Translations under genes and position numbers: made by a program
DNA from: Brenneria izadpanahii
GTDB taxonomy: Bacteria; Pseudomonadota; Gammaproteobacteria; Enterobacterales; Enterobacteriaceae
DNA: 64,000 nt
Direction: 5' to 3'
Assembly: GCF_017569925.1 (NCBI RefSeq)
Contig: NZ_CP050854.1
Location: forward strand, 3,348,001-3,412,000
Shown: positions 49,023 through 60,053 of the stretch, one piece after another
Layout: the number at the start of each line of letters is the position of its first letter
How positions within the stretch are numbered: the stretch's first letter is position 1
Notes under the pieces: generated by a model
What the model was told of the DNA's origin: nothing
Databases searched by the model: none
What the model saw: only the letters and a program-made list of their open reading frames with translations

Positions 49023-50015
49023 ATGATGATCGCTGAAAGCTCAATCGCAGGAACGGTAAACGCAGGGACGCTGGCCGCGCCCGTATCCGTCCTGATGGCC
49101 TGCGCGGTTATTCAGGCGCTGCTTCTGCTGGCGCTTGCCCCGCTGATGTCCGGGATGGCGCGGGTTATCCGCGCCAAGATGCACTCCCGCCAGGGGCCGG
49201 GGTTACTGCAAGACTATCGCGACATTTTCAAGCTGTTGAAGCGTCAAGATGTGTCGCCACAGCACGCGGGCGGCGTTTTCCGCCTGATGCCATATATTCT
49301 GATCGGTACGATGCTGCTGGTCGCCATGACGCTGCCCATTATCACCTGGGTATCGCCGTTCGGCGCCGCGGGCGACGTCATTACGCTGCTCTACCTGTTC
49401 GCCCTGTTTCGCTTCTTCTTTTCGCTGGCCGGTCTGGACTCCGGCAGCAGTTTCGCCGGCATCGGCGCCAGCCGCGAACTCACGCTAGGGATTCTGGTTG
49501 AACCCATCATGATCCTGGCGCTGCTGGTGGTCGCGCTGATTGCCGGCTCCACCAACATCGGCAACATCAGCAGCATGCTGGCGGGCCGCCATTGGCTGTC
49601 GCCGACCGCCACCCTGATGGCGTTGCTGGCCTGCGCTTTCGCCGCTTTCATCGAAATGGGCAAAATTCCCTTCGACGTGGCCGAAGCCGAACAGGAGCTA
49701 CAGGAAGGTCCGCTGACGGAATATTCCGGCGCGGCGCTGGCGCTGTTGAAGTGGGGGATCAGTCTGAAACAGGTGGTCGCCGCCGCGCTGTTTCTCTCCA
49801 TTTTCATCCCGTTCGGCAAAGCCGAAACCTTTACGCTGACGGCGCTGCTGGTAGGAACGCTCGCGTTTCTTATCAAACTGATCGCGGCGTTTTTCGTGGC
49901 CGCGTTAATTGAAAACAGCCTGGCCCGCGGGCGCTTTCTGCTTACGGGGCATGTTACCTGGTTGGGTTTCGGCGCCGCCGCGCTGGCGTTCGTTTTCTAT
50001 CTTACCGGTCTATAA
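49023..50015 (+). CDS. hyfC: hydrogenase-4 membrane subunit HyfC
   Basis: 330 residues (E. coli 315), homologous to NuoH/HycD, with about eight membrane segments. The conserved stretches RAKMHSRQGPGLLQDYRDIFKLL and EMGKIPFDVAEAEQELQEGPLTEYSG form the contact with the peripheral arm. Two adjacent ATGs (49023, 49026) follow GAGGAGA, which overlaps the hyfB stop. Anchors the hydrogenase arm to the membrane. Confidence 0.95.
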   Translation: MMIAESSIAGTVNAGTLAAPVSVLMACAVIQALLLLALAPLMSGMARVIRAKMHSRQGPGLLQDYRDIFKLLKRQDVSPQHAGGVFRLMPYILIGTMLLVAMTLPIITWVSPFGAAGDVITLLYLFALFRFFFSLAGLDSGSSFAGIGASRELTLGILVEPIMILALLVVALIAGSTNIGNISSMLAGRHWLSPTATLMALLACAFAAFIEMGKIPFDVAEAEQELQEGPLTEYSGAALALLKWGISLKQVVAAALFLSIFIPFGKAETFTLTALLVGTLAFLIKLIAAFFVAALIENSLARGRFLLTGHVTWLGFGAAALAFVFYLTGL

Positions 50016-50031
50016 GGAGTAAGCATTCATC

Positions 50032-51486
50032 ATGGATATTCTCATCATAAAGAATGTTGCCCTTGCGACCATCCTGCTGCCGTTTCTCGGCGCGCTGCTG
50101 ATATCCACCCTGCCGCAGCGCCAGGCTAAATGGCTATGCATACTGTTCGCCCTGCTGGCGACGCTTGGCATGGCGTGGCTCGGCTACGGCTATCTCGCCG
50201 GGGGCAAAACCGACCTTGCCTATACCCTATACCGCTACGGCCCGGCTGAACTGTTTGGCTTTCTGTTCGACAGAATCAGCCTGCTGATCGGTTTTGCCGT
50301 GGTGTTCCTCGGCCTGTTGGTCAGCATATATTCCACCGGTTACCTGACGTTAGGCAACCGGGAGCATCCGCACGCAGGCACCAACCGTTATTACGCCTTT
50401 CTGCTGGTATTCATCGGCGCGATGGCCGGCGTCACGCTGTCATCCACCCTGCTGGGGCAACTGCTGTTTTTCGAAATTACCGGCGGCTGCTCCTGGGCGC
50501 TCATCGGCTATTATCAGCAGCCGAAATCACTGCGCTCGGCGCTGAAAGCGCTGCTGATAACGCACATCGCCTCCATCGGGCTTTATCTGGCGGCCGCTTA
50601 CCTGTTTGTGCAAACGGGAACCTTCGCCCTGAGCGCGCTGGCGCAGTTGGACACCAACGGCAAAATCATCGTATTCAGCGGCATTCTGTTCGCCGCCTGG
50701 GGGAAATCGGCCCAGCTTCCGCTGCACATGTGGCTGCCGGACGCCATGGAGGCGCCGACGCCGGTCAGCGCTTATCTGCACGCCGCCTCAATGGTGAAAG
50801 TGGGCGTCTATATTTTCGCCAGAGCGATCTTATCCGCCGAACAGGTGCCGCATATTATCGGCGTCGTCGGCATGGTGATGGCGACCATCACTATGGTGTA
50901 TGGCTTCCTTATGTATCTGCCGCAAAAAGATATGAAGCGGCTGCTGGCCTACTCCACCATCACCCAGTTGGCCTACATTTTCTTCGCGCTGTCGCTGGCG
51001 ACGTTCGGCTCGCGTATGGCGTTCGAAGCGGGCGTGGCGTACATCTTCAACCATGCCTTCGCCAAGAGTCTGTTTTTCCTGGTGGCCGGCGCGCTCAGCT
51101 ACAGCTGCGGCACCCGGATGTTGCCGAAACTTAAGGGCATGATGCGGAAAATGCCGCTGTTGGGCGTCGGATTTTGCGTTGCGGCGCTGGCCATCGCCGG
51201 CGTGCCGCCGTTTAACGGTTTCTTCAGTAAGTTTCCCCTGTTCGCCGCCGGTTTCAGCCTGTCGCGGGAATACGTCTGGTTGTTGCCGTTGCTGATCATC
51301 GCGCTGATTGAGTCGGTAGCCAGTTTCGCCTGGCTTCTCTACTGGTTCGGCCGCACCGTGCCAGGAGAACCGTCTGAAGAAATCGCTGGCGCCACGCCCG
51401 TTCCGTGGGCGATGCAGGGGGTATTGATCGTGCTGATCGTCATGTCGGTGTGTTCAAGCGTTATAGCCGCCGTCTGGCTGAACTAA
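50032..51486 (+). CDS. hyfD: hydrogenase-4 membrane subunit HyfD
   Basis: 484 residues (E. coli 479), a second NuoL/M/N-type antiporter-like subunit. Channel motifs are AAWGKSAQLPLHMWLPDAMEAPTPVSAYLHAASMVKVGVY and [21 protein letters not shown]. HyfD is absent from hydrogenase-3, so its presence marks the type-4 (FHL-2) complex with extra proton-pumping potential. GGAG lies before the ATG. Confidence 0.95.
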   Translation: MDILIIKNVALATILLPFLGALLISTLPQRQAKWLCILFALLATLGMAWLGYGYLAGGKTDLAYTLYRYGPAELFGFLFDRISLLIGFAVVFLGLLVSIYSTGYLTLGNREHPHAGTNRYYAFLLVFIGAMAGVTLSSTLLGQLLFFEITGGCSWALIGYYQQPKSLRSALKALLITHIASIGLYLAAAYLFVQTGTFALSALAQLDTNGKIIVFSGILFAAWGKSAQLPLHMWLPDAMEAPTPVSAYLHAASMVKVGVYIFARAILSAEQVPHIIGVVGMVMATITMVYGFLMYLPQKDMKRLLAYSTITQLAYIFFALSLATFGSRMAFEAGVAYIFNHAFAKSLFFLVAGALSYSCGTRMLPKLKGMMRKMPLLGVGFCVAALAIAGVPPFNGFFSKFPLFAAGFSLSREYVWLLPLLIIALIESVASFAWLLYWFGRTVPGEPSEEIAGATPVPWAMQGVLIVLIVMSVCSSVIAAVWLN

Positions 51487-51492
51487 GGATGA

Positions 51493-52149
51493 ATGATAAT
51501 GACTGGATCTCTGATCGTTAATAACCTGGCCGGGTTGCTGATTATCACTTCCCTGCTGGTAATCTGCGCCCGGCGTCCGGCGCTGTCGGCCTGTCTGTAC
51601 GCGATACAGTCTCTGGTATTGGTGCTGATTTTTCTCTCGCTGGCCGATCTGCTGCAGGCCCATCAGCTTTATATGTGGTCCCTGAGCGCGTTTATCACCA
51701 AGGTGATACTGGTTCCCGCCATTATGTACCGCGCGTTTCGCAAACTGGACGATCCCAAAGCCGATGGCGGCGTGGTCGGCCCGGCGGTGATTATTCTGCT
51801 GGCGACGCTGATTGTGGTGCTGTGCTACTTCGTGGTGGCGCCGGTTGAATTACCTATGGTGAGTTCGCTGAAACCGGCGCTGGCGGTATCACTCGGCCAC
51901 TTCATGATCGGCCTGCTGTGCATCGTTACCCAACGCAATATTCTCAAACAGGTATTCGGCTATTGCCTGATGGAAAACGGCGCGCACCTGACGCTGGCGC
52001 TGCTGGCGAACCGCGCGCCGGAGCTGGTGGAGATCGGCATCGCCACCGACGCGATTTTCGCGGTGATCGTCATGGCTCTGATGGCGCGCAGAATCTACCG
52101 GACGCTCAACACGCTGGATGTGCAACAGCTAACCGCGCTGAAAGGGTGA
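51493..52149 (+). CDS. hyfE: hydrogenase-4 membrane subunit HyfE
   Basis: 218 residues (E. coli 216), with about seven membrane segments. The C-terminal part is NuoK-like ([24 protein letters not shown]), including the acidic residues of the NuoK channel. It is specific to Hyf/FHL-2 and bridges the antiporter-like subunits. AAGGAT precedes the ATG; the gene is 6 bases after hyfD. Confidence 0.95.
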   Translation: MIMTGSLIVNNLAGLLIITSLLVICARRPALSACLYAIQSLVLVLIFLSLADLLQAHQLYMWSLSAFITKVILVPAIMYRAFRKLDDPKADGGVVGPAVIILLATLIVVLCYFVVAPVELPMVSSLKPALAVSLGHFMIGLLCIVTQRNILKQVFGYCLMENGAHLTLALLANRAPELVEIGIATDAIFAVIVMALMARRIYRTLNTLDVQQLTALKG

Positions 52150-52154
52150 TTAAT

Positions 52155-53810
52155 ATGACCAATACCGACCTTCTTCTCACCCTGCTCGCCACGCCGTTCG
52201 TTACTTCGCTGCTGGCTTTTCTATGCCGCTTCTCCGGCGGCCATGCGCGCACGCTGGTAAACGTTATCCATCTGCTAGGCATCATCGCCCTACTGGCGGT
52301 TTCCATGCAGTTGGTCTGGCTGGTGTACCAGCACGGCGAAATACTGGCCGTACACCGTTGGCTGCATCTCGACAGCCTCAGCGCTTTGTTTCTGGCTATC
52401 CTCGGCATTATCGGCTTTATTACCGGGCTGTACTCCATCGGCTACATGCGCCATGAGGTCAACGGCGGCGAAATTACTCTTACCACCCTGTGCGACTACT
52501 ACGGCTTCTTCCACCTGTTTCTGTTCACCATGCTGCTGGCGATCACCAGCAACAACCTGATTCTGATGTGGGCCGCGATTGAAGCCACCACGCTGAGCTC
52601 CGCCTTTCTGGTCGGGCTCTACGGTCAGCGTTCCTCGCTGGAAGCCGCCTGGAAATACATCATCATTTGTACGGTCGGCGTCGCCTTCGGGCTGTATGGC
52701 ACCGTGCTGGTGTATTCCAACGCCGCCAGCGTAATGGCGGAGCCGGGAGACGCCATCTTCTGGACCGAAGTGCTGAAACATGCGGGCGAACTGGACGGCA
52801 CCTTGATGCATCTGGCGTTCATCTTCGTCATCATCGGTTTCGGCACCAAGGCCGGCCTGTTCCCAATGCACGCCTGGCTGCCGGATGCGCACAGCGAGGC
52901 GCCAAGCCCCACCAGCGCGCTGTTATCGGCGGTGTTGCTGAACTGCGCCCTGCTGGTGATCGTGCGCTATTACATCATCGTCAGCGCCGCCATCGGCTCT
53001 GAATTTCCCCGCACGCTGCTGCTGGTTTTCGGCATGCTGTCGGTCGCCGTCGCCGCATTTCTGATCCTCGTCCAACGAGATATGAAACGCCTGCTGGCCT
53101 ATTCCAGCGTTGAAAACATGGGGTTGATCGCCGTGGCGCTGGGGATCGGCGGCCCGCTGGGCATTCTCGCCGCCTTACTGCATACCCTGAATCACAGTCT
53201 GGCGAAAACGCTGCTGTTCTGCGGTTCCGGTAACGTCCTGCTGAAATACGGCACGCGCGATATGGATGCGATTAAAGGCATTATGCGCGTCACCCCGCTC
53301 ACCGGCGCGCTGCTGGCCGGCGGCGCGCTGGCGCTGGGCGGCATGCCGCCCTTCAATATATTTCTCAGCGAATTCATGACCGTCAGCGCGGGGCTCAGCG
53401 CCGGGCACCTATGGCTGACGATTATCCTGCTGGCGCTGCTGACCGTGGTGCTGGCCGGTTTGGTGCGCATGGTCGCCGGCACCGTGCTGGGCAATAGCCC
53501 GGAAGCGGTCGCCAAGGGGGAACTGGGGATCATGACCACCGCGCCGATGGTGGTGCTGCTGGTTCTGATGCTGATGATGGGCACCCATATTCCCCAGCCG
53601 GTTATTCGGCTGCTGGAAAACGCCACAACCATCGTCGCCCATACCGGCGCGGCGCCAAACAACGGCCCGGAACAGCATATCCCGTTGCTGATGCCCTGGC
53701 AGCGCACCGCTCAGCGCCCTGCCTTCGACGCCGTCAAAACCCGCGAACTATCCATGGCTGAACGTTCAGTGTTAACCCCTTCCCGTCAGGAGACGTACCG
53801 TGATGAATGA
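52155..53810 (+). CDS. hyfF: hydrogenase-4 membrane subunit HyfF
   Basis: 551 residues from ATG 52155 (E. coli 526); the frame is open further upstream inside hyfE, but ATG 52155 gives the expected N-terminus. It is the third NuoL/M/N-type subunit, with [40 protein letters not shown] and [23 protein letters not shown]. The extra length is a C-terminal hydrophilic tail ([20 protein letters not shown]). The stop overlaps the next start region. Confidence 0.95.
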   Translation: MTNTDLLLTLLATPFVTSLLAFLCRFSGGHARTLVNVIHLLGIIALLAVSMQLVWLVYQHGEILAVHRWLHLDSLSALFLAILGIIGFITGLYSIGYMRHEVNGGEITLTTLCDYYGFFHLFLFTMLLAITSNNLILMWAAIEATTLSSAFLVGLYGQRSSLEAAWKYIIICTVGVAFGLYGTVLVYSNAASVMAEPGDAIFWTEVLKHAGELDGTLMHLAFIFVIIGFGTKAGLFPMHAWLPDAHSEAPSPTSALLSAVLLNCALLVIVRYYIIVSAAIGSEFPRTLLLVFGMLSVAVAAFLILVQRDMKRLLAYSSVENMGLIAVALGIGGPLGILAALLHTLNHSLAKTLLFCGSGNVLLKYGTRDMDAIKGIMRVTPLTGALLAGGALALGGMPPFNIFLSEFMTVSAGLSAGHLWLTIILLALLTVVLAGLVRMVAGTVLGNSPEAVAKGELGIMTTAPMVVLLVLMLMMGTHIPQPVIRLLENATTIVAHTGAAPNNGPEQHIPLLMPWQRTAQRPAFDAVKTRELSMAERSVLTPSRQETYRDE

Positions 53811-55539
53811 AAAACCAGCTTCCGCCCAGGGATCCCATGCCGATGAACTCGGCGCCGGCTACGCCGCTCGGGTGAGACAGCGCTTCCCGGCCGCCATTCT
53901 GGAGGAAGAACGGCAAACATCGAACCAGCTCACCCTGACCGTCAAACTGAACATGCTGCCGGAAGTGGTTGAATTCCTTTACTACCAACAGGGAGGCTGG
54001 CTGCCGGTTCTGTTTGGTAACGATGAACGTTCACTGAATGGCTATTTTGCCATTTACTACGCGCTGTCGATGGAGGAAGGCGAGAAGTGCTGGGTGATTA
54101 TCAAAGCGCTGGTCGACCCGGATAACCCGGAATTTCCCTCGGTGACGCCCCGCGTACCGGCCGCCGTCTGGGGCGAGCGCGAAGTCCGCGATATGTATGG
54201 ACTGATCCCGGTCGGCTTGCCGGATGAACGCCGGCTGGTGCTGCCGGACGACTGGCCGGACGATCTCTATCCGCTGCGTAAAGACGCTATGGATTATCGT
54301 CAACGGCCGGAGCCGACCCGCGATGACGAGTCCTATACCTTCACCAATGAAGCCACCGGCGCAACCCGCGTCGTGCCCATCGGGCCGCTGCACATCACTT
54401 CGGACGAACCCGGTCACTTCCGCCTGTTCGTAGACGGAGAACAGATTATTGATGCCGACTACCGTCTGTTCTATGTACACCGGGGAATGGAAAAGCTGGC
54501 GGAAACGCGCATGGGCTATAACGAAGTCACCTTTCTGTCAGACCGGGTGTGCGGCATCTGCGGCTTTACCCACAGCGTGGCTTACTCCACTTCTATCGAA
54601 AATGCGTTAGGCATTGTCGTTCCGCCGCGGGCGCACGCTATTCGCAGTATTTTGCTGGAAGTGGAACGTCTGCACAGCCACCTGCTGAATATCGGGCTTT
54701 CCAGCCACTTCGTCGGTTTCGACACCGGGTTTATGCAATTTTTCCGCGTTCGTGAAAAGTCGATGACCATCGCCGAGATGCTGACCGGCGCGCGTAAAAC
54801 CTATGGCCTGAATCTGATTGGCGGTATCCGCCGCGACATCCTGAAAGACGACCGGTTAAAGACCATCAAACTGATTAGGGAAATGCGCGCCGAGGTCAGC
54901 CAACTGACCGATATGCTGCTCAGCACGCCGAATATGGCACAGCGCACCCAGGGTATCGGCATCCTCAACAAGAAAGTCGCCCGCGATTACAGCCCGGTTG
55001 GCCCGACGATCCGCGCCAGCGGCTTTAAGCGGGATATGCGCATCGATCATCCCTATGCCGGCTACCTGGATCTGCCGATGGAGCTGCATCATCTGGATGC
55101 GGGCGATGTCTATTCCCGGGTGCTGGTGCGGGTGCGCGAGGTATTCACCTCCATGGCGATGATTGAATACGGTCTGGACAACCTGCCTGAAGGCCCGCTG
55201 CTCAACGAGCACTTCACCTATCAGCCGCACAAATTTGCGCTGGGCTATGCCGAAGCGCCGCGCGGTGAAGACGTCCACTGGAGCATGACCGGCGACAACC
55301 AGAAACTATTCCGCTGGCGCTGCCGCGCCGCCACCTATGCCAACTGGCCGGTGCTGCGCTACATGCTGCGGGGCAATACGGTTTCCGATGCGCCGCTGAT
55401 TATCGGCAGCCTGGATCCCTGCTATTCCTGTACCGACCGGGTGACGCTGGTCGATGTGCGCAAACAGAAAATCACCACCGTGCCCTATAAAGAAATAGAA
55501 CGTTACGGTCTGGAACGTACCCGTTCGCCGCTCAAGTAG
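53803..55539 (+). CDS. hyfG: hydrogenase-4 large (NiFe) subunit HyfG
   Basis: 578 residues from ATG 53803; GTG 53800 is an alternative (AGGAGA at 53788). Residues to about 170 are NuoC-like, the rest NuoD/HycE-like. The NiFe ligands are complete: RVCGICGF at about 248 and DPCYSCTDR at about 537. The tail after CTDR (TLVDVRKQ to the end, 30-odd residues) is the extension removed by the maturation protease, encoded as the last gene of the operon. It makes H2 from electrons coming through HyfI, HyfH and HyfA. Confidence 0.96.
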   Translation: MNEKPASAQGSHADELGAGYAARVRQRFPAAILEEERQTSNQLTLTVKLNMLPEVVEFLYYQQGGWLPVLFGNDERSLNGYFAIYYALSMEEGEKCWVIIKALVDPDNPEFPSVTPRVPAAVWGEREVRDMYGLIPVGLPDERRLVLPDDWPDDLYPLRKDAMDYRQRPEPTRDDESYTFTNEATGATRVVPIGPLHITSDEPGHFRLFVDGEQIIDADYRLFYVHRGMEKLAETRMGYNEVTFLSDRVCGICGFTHSVAYSTSIENALGIVVPPRAHAIRSILLEVERLHSHLLNIGLSSHFVGFDTGFMQFFRVREKSMTIAEMLTGARKTYGLNLIGGIRRDILKDDRLKTIKLIREMRAEVSQLTDMLLSTPNMAQRTQGIGILNKKVARDYSPVGPTIRASGFKRDMRIDHPYAGYLDLPMELHHLDAGDVYSRVLVRVREVFTSMAMIEYGLDNLPEGPLLNEHFTYQPHKFALGYAEAPRGEDVHWSMTGDNQKLFRWRCRAATYANWPVLRYMLRGNTVSDAPLIIGSLDPCYSCTDRVTLVDVRKQKITTVPYKEIERYGLERTRSPLK

Positions 55540-55550
55540 AGGGATGAATC

Positions 55551-56135
55551 ATGTTGAAACTGTTTAAAACCATCCTCAAGGCAGGCAACAGTACGGTGAA
55601 ATACCCGTTTAAACCGTTGGAGGTATCGGCGGGATTTCGCGGCAAACCACAATACGACGCCAAACAATGCATCGCCTGTGCCGCCTGCACCGCGGCCTGT
55701 CCGGCCAATGCGCTGACGATGGAAACCGATGTCGTCAACGGCACCCGCACCTGGCAGCTTTTTCTCGGCCGCTGCATCTTCTGCGGACGTTGCGAAGAGG
55801 TCTGCCCGACCCGCGCCATCGTGCTATCGCAGGAGTTCGAAATGGCCGTCGCCAATAAGGCCGACCTTTATCAACGGGCCACGTTTAACCTGCTGAACTG
55901 CCACGTCTGCCACCGCCCTTTCGCGCCGCAAAAAGAGGTGGAATACGCCATGGCGCTGATGGCGCAGTCCGGTTTGTCCGAAGAGGCGGTGGCGGCGCGG
56001 CGGCACCATTTTGAAACCTGCCCGGAGTGTAAACGTAAACAGAACATGGACAACAAAGACAATGTGATGCTGAGCCGGTATGTTTTTCCTCCGGCCGGCA
56101 CCGCGTCAGCGACGGTCAAGGGGAGCAAATCATGA
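55551..56135 (+). CDS. hyfH: hydrogenase-4 ferredoxin-like subunit HyfH
   Basis: 194 residues (E. coli 181), NuoI/HycF-like. Two 4Fe-4S motifs, [16 protein letters not shown] and [16 protein letters not shown], carry electrons between HyfA and HyfI. An extra CHVC and CPECK pair near residues 119-163 could bind another metal. The last four bases overlap hyfI. Confidence 0.95.
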   Translation: MLKLFKTILKAGNSTVKYPFKPLEVSAGFRGKPQYDAKQCIACAACTAACPANALTMETDVVNGTRTWQLFLGRCIFCGRCEEVCPTRAIVLSQEFEMAVANKADLYQRATFNLLNCHVCHRPFAPQKEVEYAMALMAQSGLSEEAVAARRHHFETCPECKRKQNMDNKDNVMLSRYVFPPAGTASATVKGSKS

Positions 56136-56926
56136 GCACTCAGTCTACTGGCGCCGCGCAGCACTACCGGAGTACGCCGATCGTATTGGATGAACAGGCG
56201 CAGAAACTCAAGAAAACCCTGCTGAAAGATATCCAACGTTCGGCCTACGTTTACCGCGTCGACTGCGGCGGCTGCAACGGTTGCGAAATAGAAATTTTCG
56301 CCGCCATCACCCCACTGTTCGACGCCGAACGCTTTGGCATCAAAGTGGTGGCGTCGCCCCGTCATGCCGACATTCTGCTGTTCACCGGCGCGGTGACGCG
56401 CGCCATGCGAACGCCGGCGCTGCGCGCCTATGCGTCGGCCCCCGATCCGAAAATCTGCATCTCTTACGGCGCTTGCGGCTGCGGCGGCGGAATTTTCCAC
56501 GATCTGTACTGCGTCTGGGGCGGCAGCGATACCATTGTGCCGATAGACGTCTATATTCCCGGCTGCCCGCCGACGCCCGCCGCCACCATCTATGGTTTTG
56601 CCGTCGCGCTCGGTCTGCTGGAGCAGAAACTGCACGGTAGCGATCATCAGCAGGCCGATGATGAAAAAGCGGCCTTGATTCATCCCGGCGTACCGTTGGA
56701 TTTGCGCGTGCTGCTGGAACGGGAGGCGCGACGGATGGCGGGGTATCGCCAGGGGCGGGAAATCTGCGACGCCTTTTTAGCCCGGATGGAACAGCAATCC
56801 CTGGATGGCCTGGATCAGCGTATCGGCGACTGGCTGCAACAGCATAACGATCCGCGGCTGAATGAGATTGTCGGCCGGCTACAACAAATTTACCTGTCAC
56901 TGCTGAAGGGGGAAAACGGCCGATGA
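56132..56926 (+). CDS. hyfI: hydrogenase-4 small subunit HyfI
   Basis: 264 residues (E. coli 252), NuoB/HycG-like. The proximal 4Fe-4S ligands are visible as [24 protein letters not shown] and [13 protein letters not shown]. It sits against HyfG and passes electrons to the NiFe centre. Start overlaps hyfH by ATGA; the C-terminal 90 residues after the fold are helical and charged. Confidence 0.95.
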   Translation: MSTQSTGAAQHYRSTPIVLDEQAQKLKKTLLKDIQRSAYVYRVDCGGCNGCEIEIFAAITPLFDAERFGIKVVASPRHADILLFTGAVTRAMRTPALRAYASAPDPKICISYGACGCGGGIFHDLYCVWGGSDTIVPIDVYIPGCPPTPAATIYGFAVALGLLEQKLHGSDHQQADDEKAALIHPGVPLDLRVLLEREARRMAGYRQGREICDAFLARMEQQSLDGLDQRIGDWLQQHNDPRLNEIVGRLQQIYLSLLKGENGR

Positions 56927-57327
56927 ACAGTCAGGTGATTTTCTACGCCCTGAACCAAAAGTTTCTCGACAGCAAAGACAAGGTGCCGGAACAGGCGCAA
57001 CAGGTGATGTATTACTCGCTGTCGATTGGTCATCACGTCGGGGTTATTGACTGTCTGAAGCGGATACTGACCTGCCCGCTGGCGGACTATCGGCATTGGA
57101 TCGGACAACTTCCCGACGGAGAAGCGCAGCGAAAAATGGCCGGCCTGATGAAATTCGGCGAGATCGTCATTGATAGCAGCCATACCAAACTGCTGGGACA
57201 GGCTTTCAGCGATTTATCCGCCGGGCAGGACGCCTATCCCGATTGGACGGACACCCTGCTCGCCTATCTGCAAGCGATTGAACAGGAAACGGCGCTTTAT
57301 TTAATGGTGAAACGGATTGATGACTGA
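56923..57327 (+). CDS. hyfJ: hydrogenase-4 assembly protein HyfJ (HycH family)
   Basis: 134 residues of the HycH/HyfJ family, with [33 protein letters not shown] at the N-terminus. HycH is needed for maturation of the E. coli hydrogenase-3 large subunit precursor; the function of HyfJ is taken to be the same. ATGA overlaps on the upstream side and an 8-base overlap with the protease gene downstream show tight coupling. Confidence 0.93.
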   Translation: MNSQVIFYALNQKFLDSKDKVPEQAQQVMYYSLSIGHHVGVIDCLKRILTCPLADYRHWIGQLPDGEAQRKMAGLMKFGEIVIDSSHTKLLGQAFSDLSAGQDAYPDWTDTLLAYLQAIEQETALYLMVKRIDD

Positions 57328-57796
57328 ACTAATCGAACGCGCGGACAATATGGTGCTGACCGTGGGTAACAGTATGATGGGGGATGATGGCGCCGGGCCG
57401 TTGCTGGCCGAACGCATGCGGCAAAACCCGGTGGCCGGCTGGTCGGTAATTGACGGCGGCGTCATCCCTGAGAATGCGGCCCATCGGCTGCGCGCCTTAG
57501 GGCCTAAACGGCTGCTGGTGGTGGATGCGACCGACATGGGACTGCCGCCCGGCGAAATACGCATTATCGATCCGCAGCGGATCGCGCAGGATTTACTGAT
57601 GAACACCCACAACCTGCCGTTGAATTTTTTGATCGAACAGTTGCAGGAAGATATTGCGGAAGTGATTTTCGTCGGTATCCAGCCGGCGCTTGTCGCATTC
57701 TACTGTCCGCTCAGTCGGGAAGTCGAACAAGCGGTGGAGCAGATCCGCCAGCGATTGCCCGGCTGGCAGGGAAATGGGGGTTTTCAGGCGCTGTAG
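57320..57796 (+). CDS. hycI: hydrogenase maturation protease HycI
   Basis: 158 residues from ATG 57320 (a TTG at 57317 is also open). GNSMMGDDGAGPLLAERM with the metal-binding Asp, VVDATDMGLPPGE, and THNLPLNFL with a conserved His are the M52/HycI hallmarks. It should cleave the C-terminal extension of HyfG after nickel insertion. In E. coli hycI belongs to the hyc operon; here it ends the hyf operon, which has no hyfR or focB. Confidence 0.95.
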   Translation: MTELIERADNMVLTVGNSMMGDDGAGPLLAERMRQNPVAGWSVIDGGVIPENAAHRLRALGPKRLLVVDATDMGLPPGEIRIIDPQRIAQDLLMNTHNLPLNFLIEQLQEDIAEVIFVGIQPALVAFYCPLSREVEQAVEQIRQRLPGWQGNGGFQAL

Positions 57797-57837
57797 CGTT
57801 ACTCAGCGCCAGAAGTAAAGGGGATAGCCTATCCCCT
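57787..57837. terminator. paired hairpins between hycI and the chemoreceptor gene
   Basis: GGCGCTG/CAGCGCC overlaps the hycI stop, and AGGGGAT/ATCCCCT follows. No T-run is seen on either strand, so termination is uncertain. Confidence 0.35.
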
Positions 57838-57860
57838 GATAGGCTCGCCATACTTCGCAG

Positions 57861-59534
57861 TTAAAAACGCTGCCAATCATCATTCCGCTGAGCGCTGACC
57901 GGCAGCAGCGGCGCTTTCCCTCCCATCCCCGTCGGCTGCGGCGCAACGGTTTTCTGCCAGTGTTCCGTCTGCCGGTTATCATTATCCTCAAGCTGGAAAA
58001 CATCCACCGCCGCCGACAATTCGCTGGTTTGTTGATCCAGTTTGGCCGCGGCTTCCGCCGATTGTAATACCAGCGCCGCATTCTGTTGCGTCACGCCGTC
58101 TATTTCATGGATCGCCTGGCTAATTTGACTGATGCCGTGAGTTTGCTCATCGGTAGCGGCGGCGATTTCGCTGATCAGCTCGTTAACATGATTAATTGCG
58201 GTAATAATGGCTGCCATCGCCTCGCCGGACTGGCGAACCTGATCGGCGCCGGTCGAGACACGGGATACCGACTCGGCGATCAGCGCCTCAATCTCTTTCG
58301 CCGCCTGCGCGCTGCGCTGCGCCAGGGTACGGACTTCACCAGCCACCACCGCGAATCCCCGGCCCTGTTCTCCGGCTCTGGCGGCCTCAACCGCCGCATT
58401 GAGCGCCAGGATATTGGTCTGGAAGGCGATGCCGTTAATCACCGTGGTGATGTCGGCCACCTTACGCGAGCTGGCGCTGATATCATCCATCGTGTTCATG
58501 ACGCTGTTGCTGATTTCACCGCCTTTTGTCGCCGCGCCAAAGGCTTCCCGCGCCAGTTCTCGCGCCTGATAAACATTCTCTGCGGTTTGTTTCACCGTGG
58601 CGCTGATCTGCTCCATACTGGCGGCCGTTTCCTGTAGCGCGGCCGCCTGCTGTTCCGTCCGGCTGGAAAGATCGTCGTTGCCATTCTTGATATTGGCGGT
58701 GCCGTTATCGATCGCCGTCGCGCTTTGACGAATAACCGTGACGGTATCACGCAGGCTTTTCTGCAACCGTTTGATATCCGGGATCAAGCGGCCCGCGCAG
58801 TTTCGGCCGAACTCGGCCAGATCGCCCGCCAGCCGGCCTGCCGTTAGCTGGGCCAGATGCGACTTGAGAACCCCAATAGGAATAACCAGATAATTTCTCA
58901 GATAATACTCGGTAAATATCAACACCATAATGCCGATTATCATGGCCGCGACCAGGACGTTTCGATTATGGATATTGTATTCGTTTACCAAGGGAATAAA
59001 TTCCGACGCGGTAATTTGATCGGTGTATGCCTTAACATTATCGCCAAAGGCCAAACTAATCGGCGGATAAATGCCACGGAATATCCGATAAAACTCATCT
59101 TGATTATTTTGTTGCAACGCGGCATTCATAGGATCAATCGCCGCTGAAATTAACGTTGACCAATTATGGGTAATTTCATCAAGCGTCGCCTGTTCCACCC
59201 CAATATGCTCCGACGATTTGAAGTTCTCCAACGATTCCTTGGTATTTCTTATGGCAATCTGCGCCATATCCAGCGTTTTCTTCGCATTGTCCCCATCGTC
59301 ATGCTGCAAATAATCCATTGTTCGCTCCATACGGGTAACGGCTCTGAAATACTGATCGCTGCCATAGACCAGATAGGAGTACGTTTTTCGCTGCGTTTCA
59401 TTTTTACTAAGTAAATCAGTCGCCTGATGAAGCGAGTAAAGACTATAACCTGATGCTAATCCCCAGATTGCCAGCAGCATAGCCACTATAATTAGCACCA
59501 TAATTCTTATGCTAATATTCTTTAGAAAGCTCAT
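57861..59534 (-). CDS. methyl-accepting chemotaxis protein
   Basis: 557 residues from ATG 59534 (ATG 59546 is also possible). A first membrane segment ([20 protein letters not shown]), a four-helix Tar-type periplasmic domain (about 30-188), a second membrane segment around 190-210, a HAMP-like region, and a full signalling domain with the hairpin tip [37 protein letters not shown]. It ends NDDWQRF, a variant of the xWxxF pentapeptide that tethers CheR/CheB in Tar and Tsr. Ligand unknown. It lies between the hyf operon and hydN-fdhF on the opposite strand. Confidence 0.93.
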   Translation of the reverse strand: MSFLKNISIRIMVLIIVAMLLAIWGLASGYSLYSLHQATDLLSKNETQRKTYSYLVYGSDQYFRAVTRMERTMDYLQHDDGDNAKKTLDMAQIAIRNTKESLENFKSSEHIGVEQATLDEITHNWSTLISAAIDPMNAALQQNNQDEFYRIFRGIYPPISLAFGDNVKAYTDQITASEFIPLVNEYNIHNRNVLVAAMIIGIMVLIFTEYYLRNYLVIPIGVLKSHLAQLTAGRLAGDLAEFGRNCAGRLIPDIKRLQKSLRDTVTVIRQSATAIDNGTANIKNGNDDLSSRTEQQAAALQETAASMEQISATVKQTAENVYQARELAREAFGAATKGGEISNSVMNTMDDISASSRKVADITTVINGIAFQTNILALNAAVEAARAGEQGRGFAVVAGEVRTLAQRSAQAAKEIEALIAESVSRVSTGADQVRQSGEAMAAIITAINHVNELISEIAAATDEQTHGISQISQAIHEIDGVTQQNAALVLQSAEAAAKLDQQTSELSAAVDVFQLEDNDNRQTEHWQKTVAPQPTGMGGKAPLLPVSAQRNDDWQRF

Positions 59535-59546
59535 AATACACCCCAT

Positions 59547-59836
59547 GAATTTACCAAACGCCGTTCACACCAAGATGATATTGGGATACTTTTTTTAATC
59601 ATGACGCTGTCGCTGCAATGCTACGCACAGGCCGCCCGCTGACGCAGGGGAAACGCCTGAATTAATCATTAATCAGAAGCAATGCAGCAGAAAATCCGAT
59701 ATATCCAAAAGCGAGATCAATATAAAAGTAGAGGCTCCTTTCCGGCTTGGGGATAAATAAAGTATAGGCGTTAATGTTAATATAGAGAAAGAGCGGGCGA
59801 TAAGAATATCCCGCATCGCCCATTGCCTGACACTCG
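59547..59836. other. non-coding region between chemoreceptor and hydN
   Basis: No credible gene; the minus-strand frame at 59673-59924 has no family features. It should include the chemoreceptor promoter. Confidence 0.4.
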
Positions 59837-59852
59837 TCGTCAAATCTGCCGA
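59837..59852 (+). promoter_or_regulatory. candidate FhlA-type upstream element of hydN
   Basis: TCGTCAAATCTGCCGA matches one arm of the hyfA upstream site at 13 of 16 positions and lies about 108 bases before the hydN RpoN promoter. A second TCGTCA occurs at 59869. Only one arm is clear. Confidence 0.45.
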
Positions 59853-59959
59853 AACAGCCTCTCTATCGTCGTCACCCTCGACATCAGCACAATGACTCCC
59901 CAATGCATAAAAACAAAAAAACATTATTATTCAATATATTAAAATAACCACACAATTAT

Positions 59960-59975
59960 TGGCATAAAAAGTGCC
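59960..59975 (+). promoter_or_regulatory. sigma-54 promoter of hydN-fdhF
   Basis: TGGCATAAAAAGTGCC has GG-N10-GC spacing (GG 59961-59962, GC 59973-59974). Predicted start is near 59986, 68 bases before hydN. The -12 half is GTGC rather than TTGC. Confidence 0.7.
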
Positions 59976-60053
59976 TATAAATAGTGATGTGTCACGCGAT
60001 TAATTATGTCGACACCAAATTTTTTCACCTGACTCCAGGTCGGAGACGATGTC

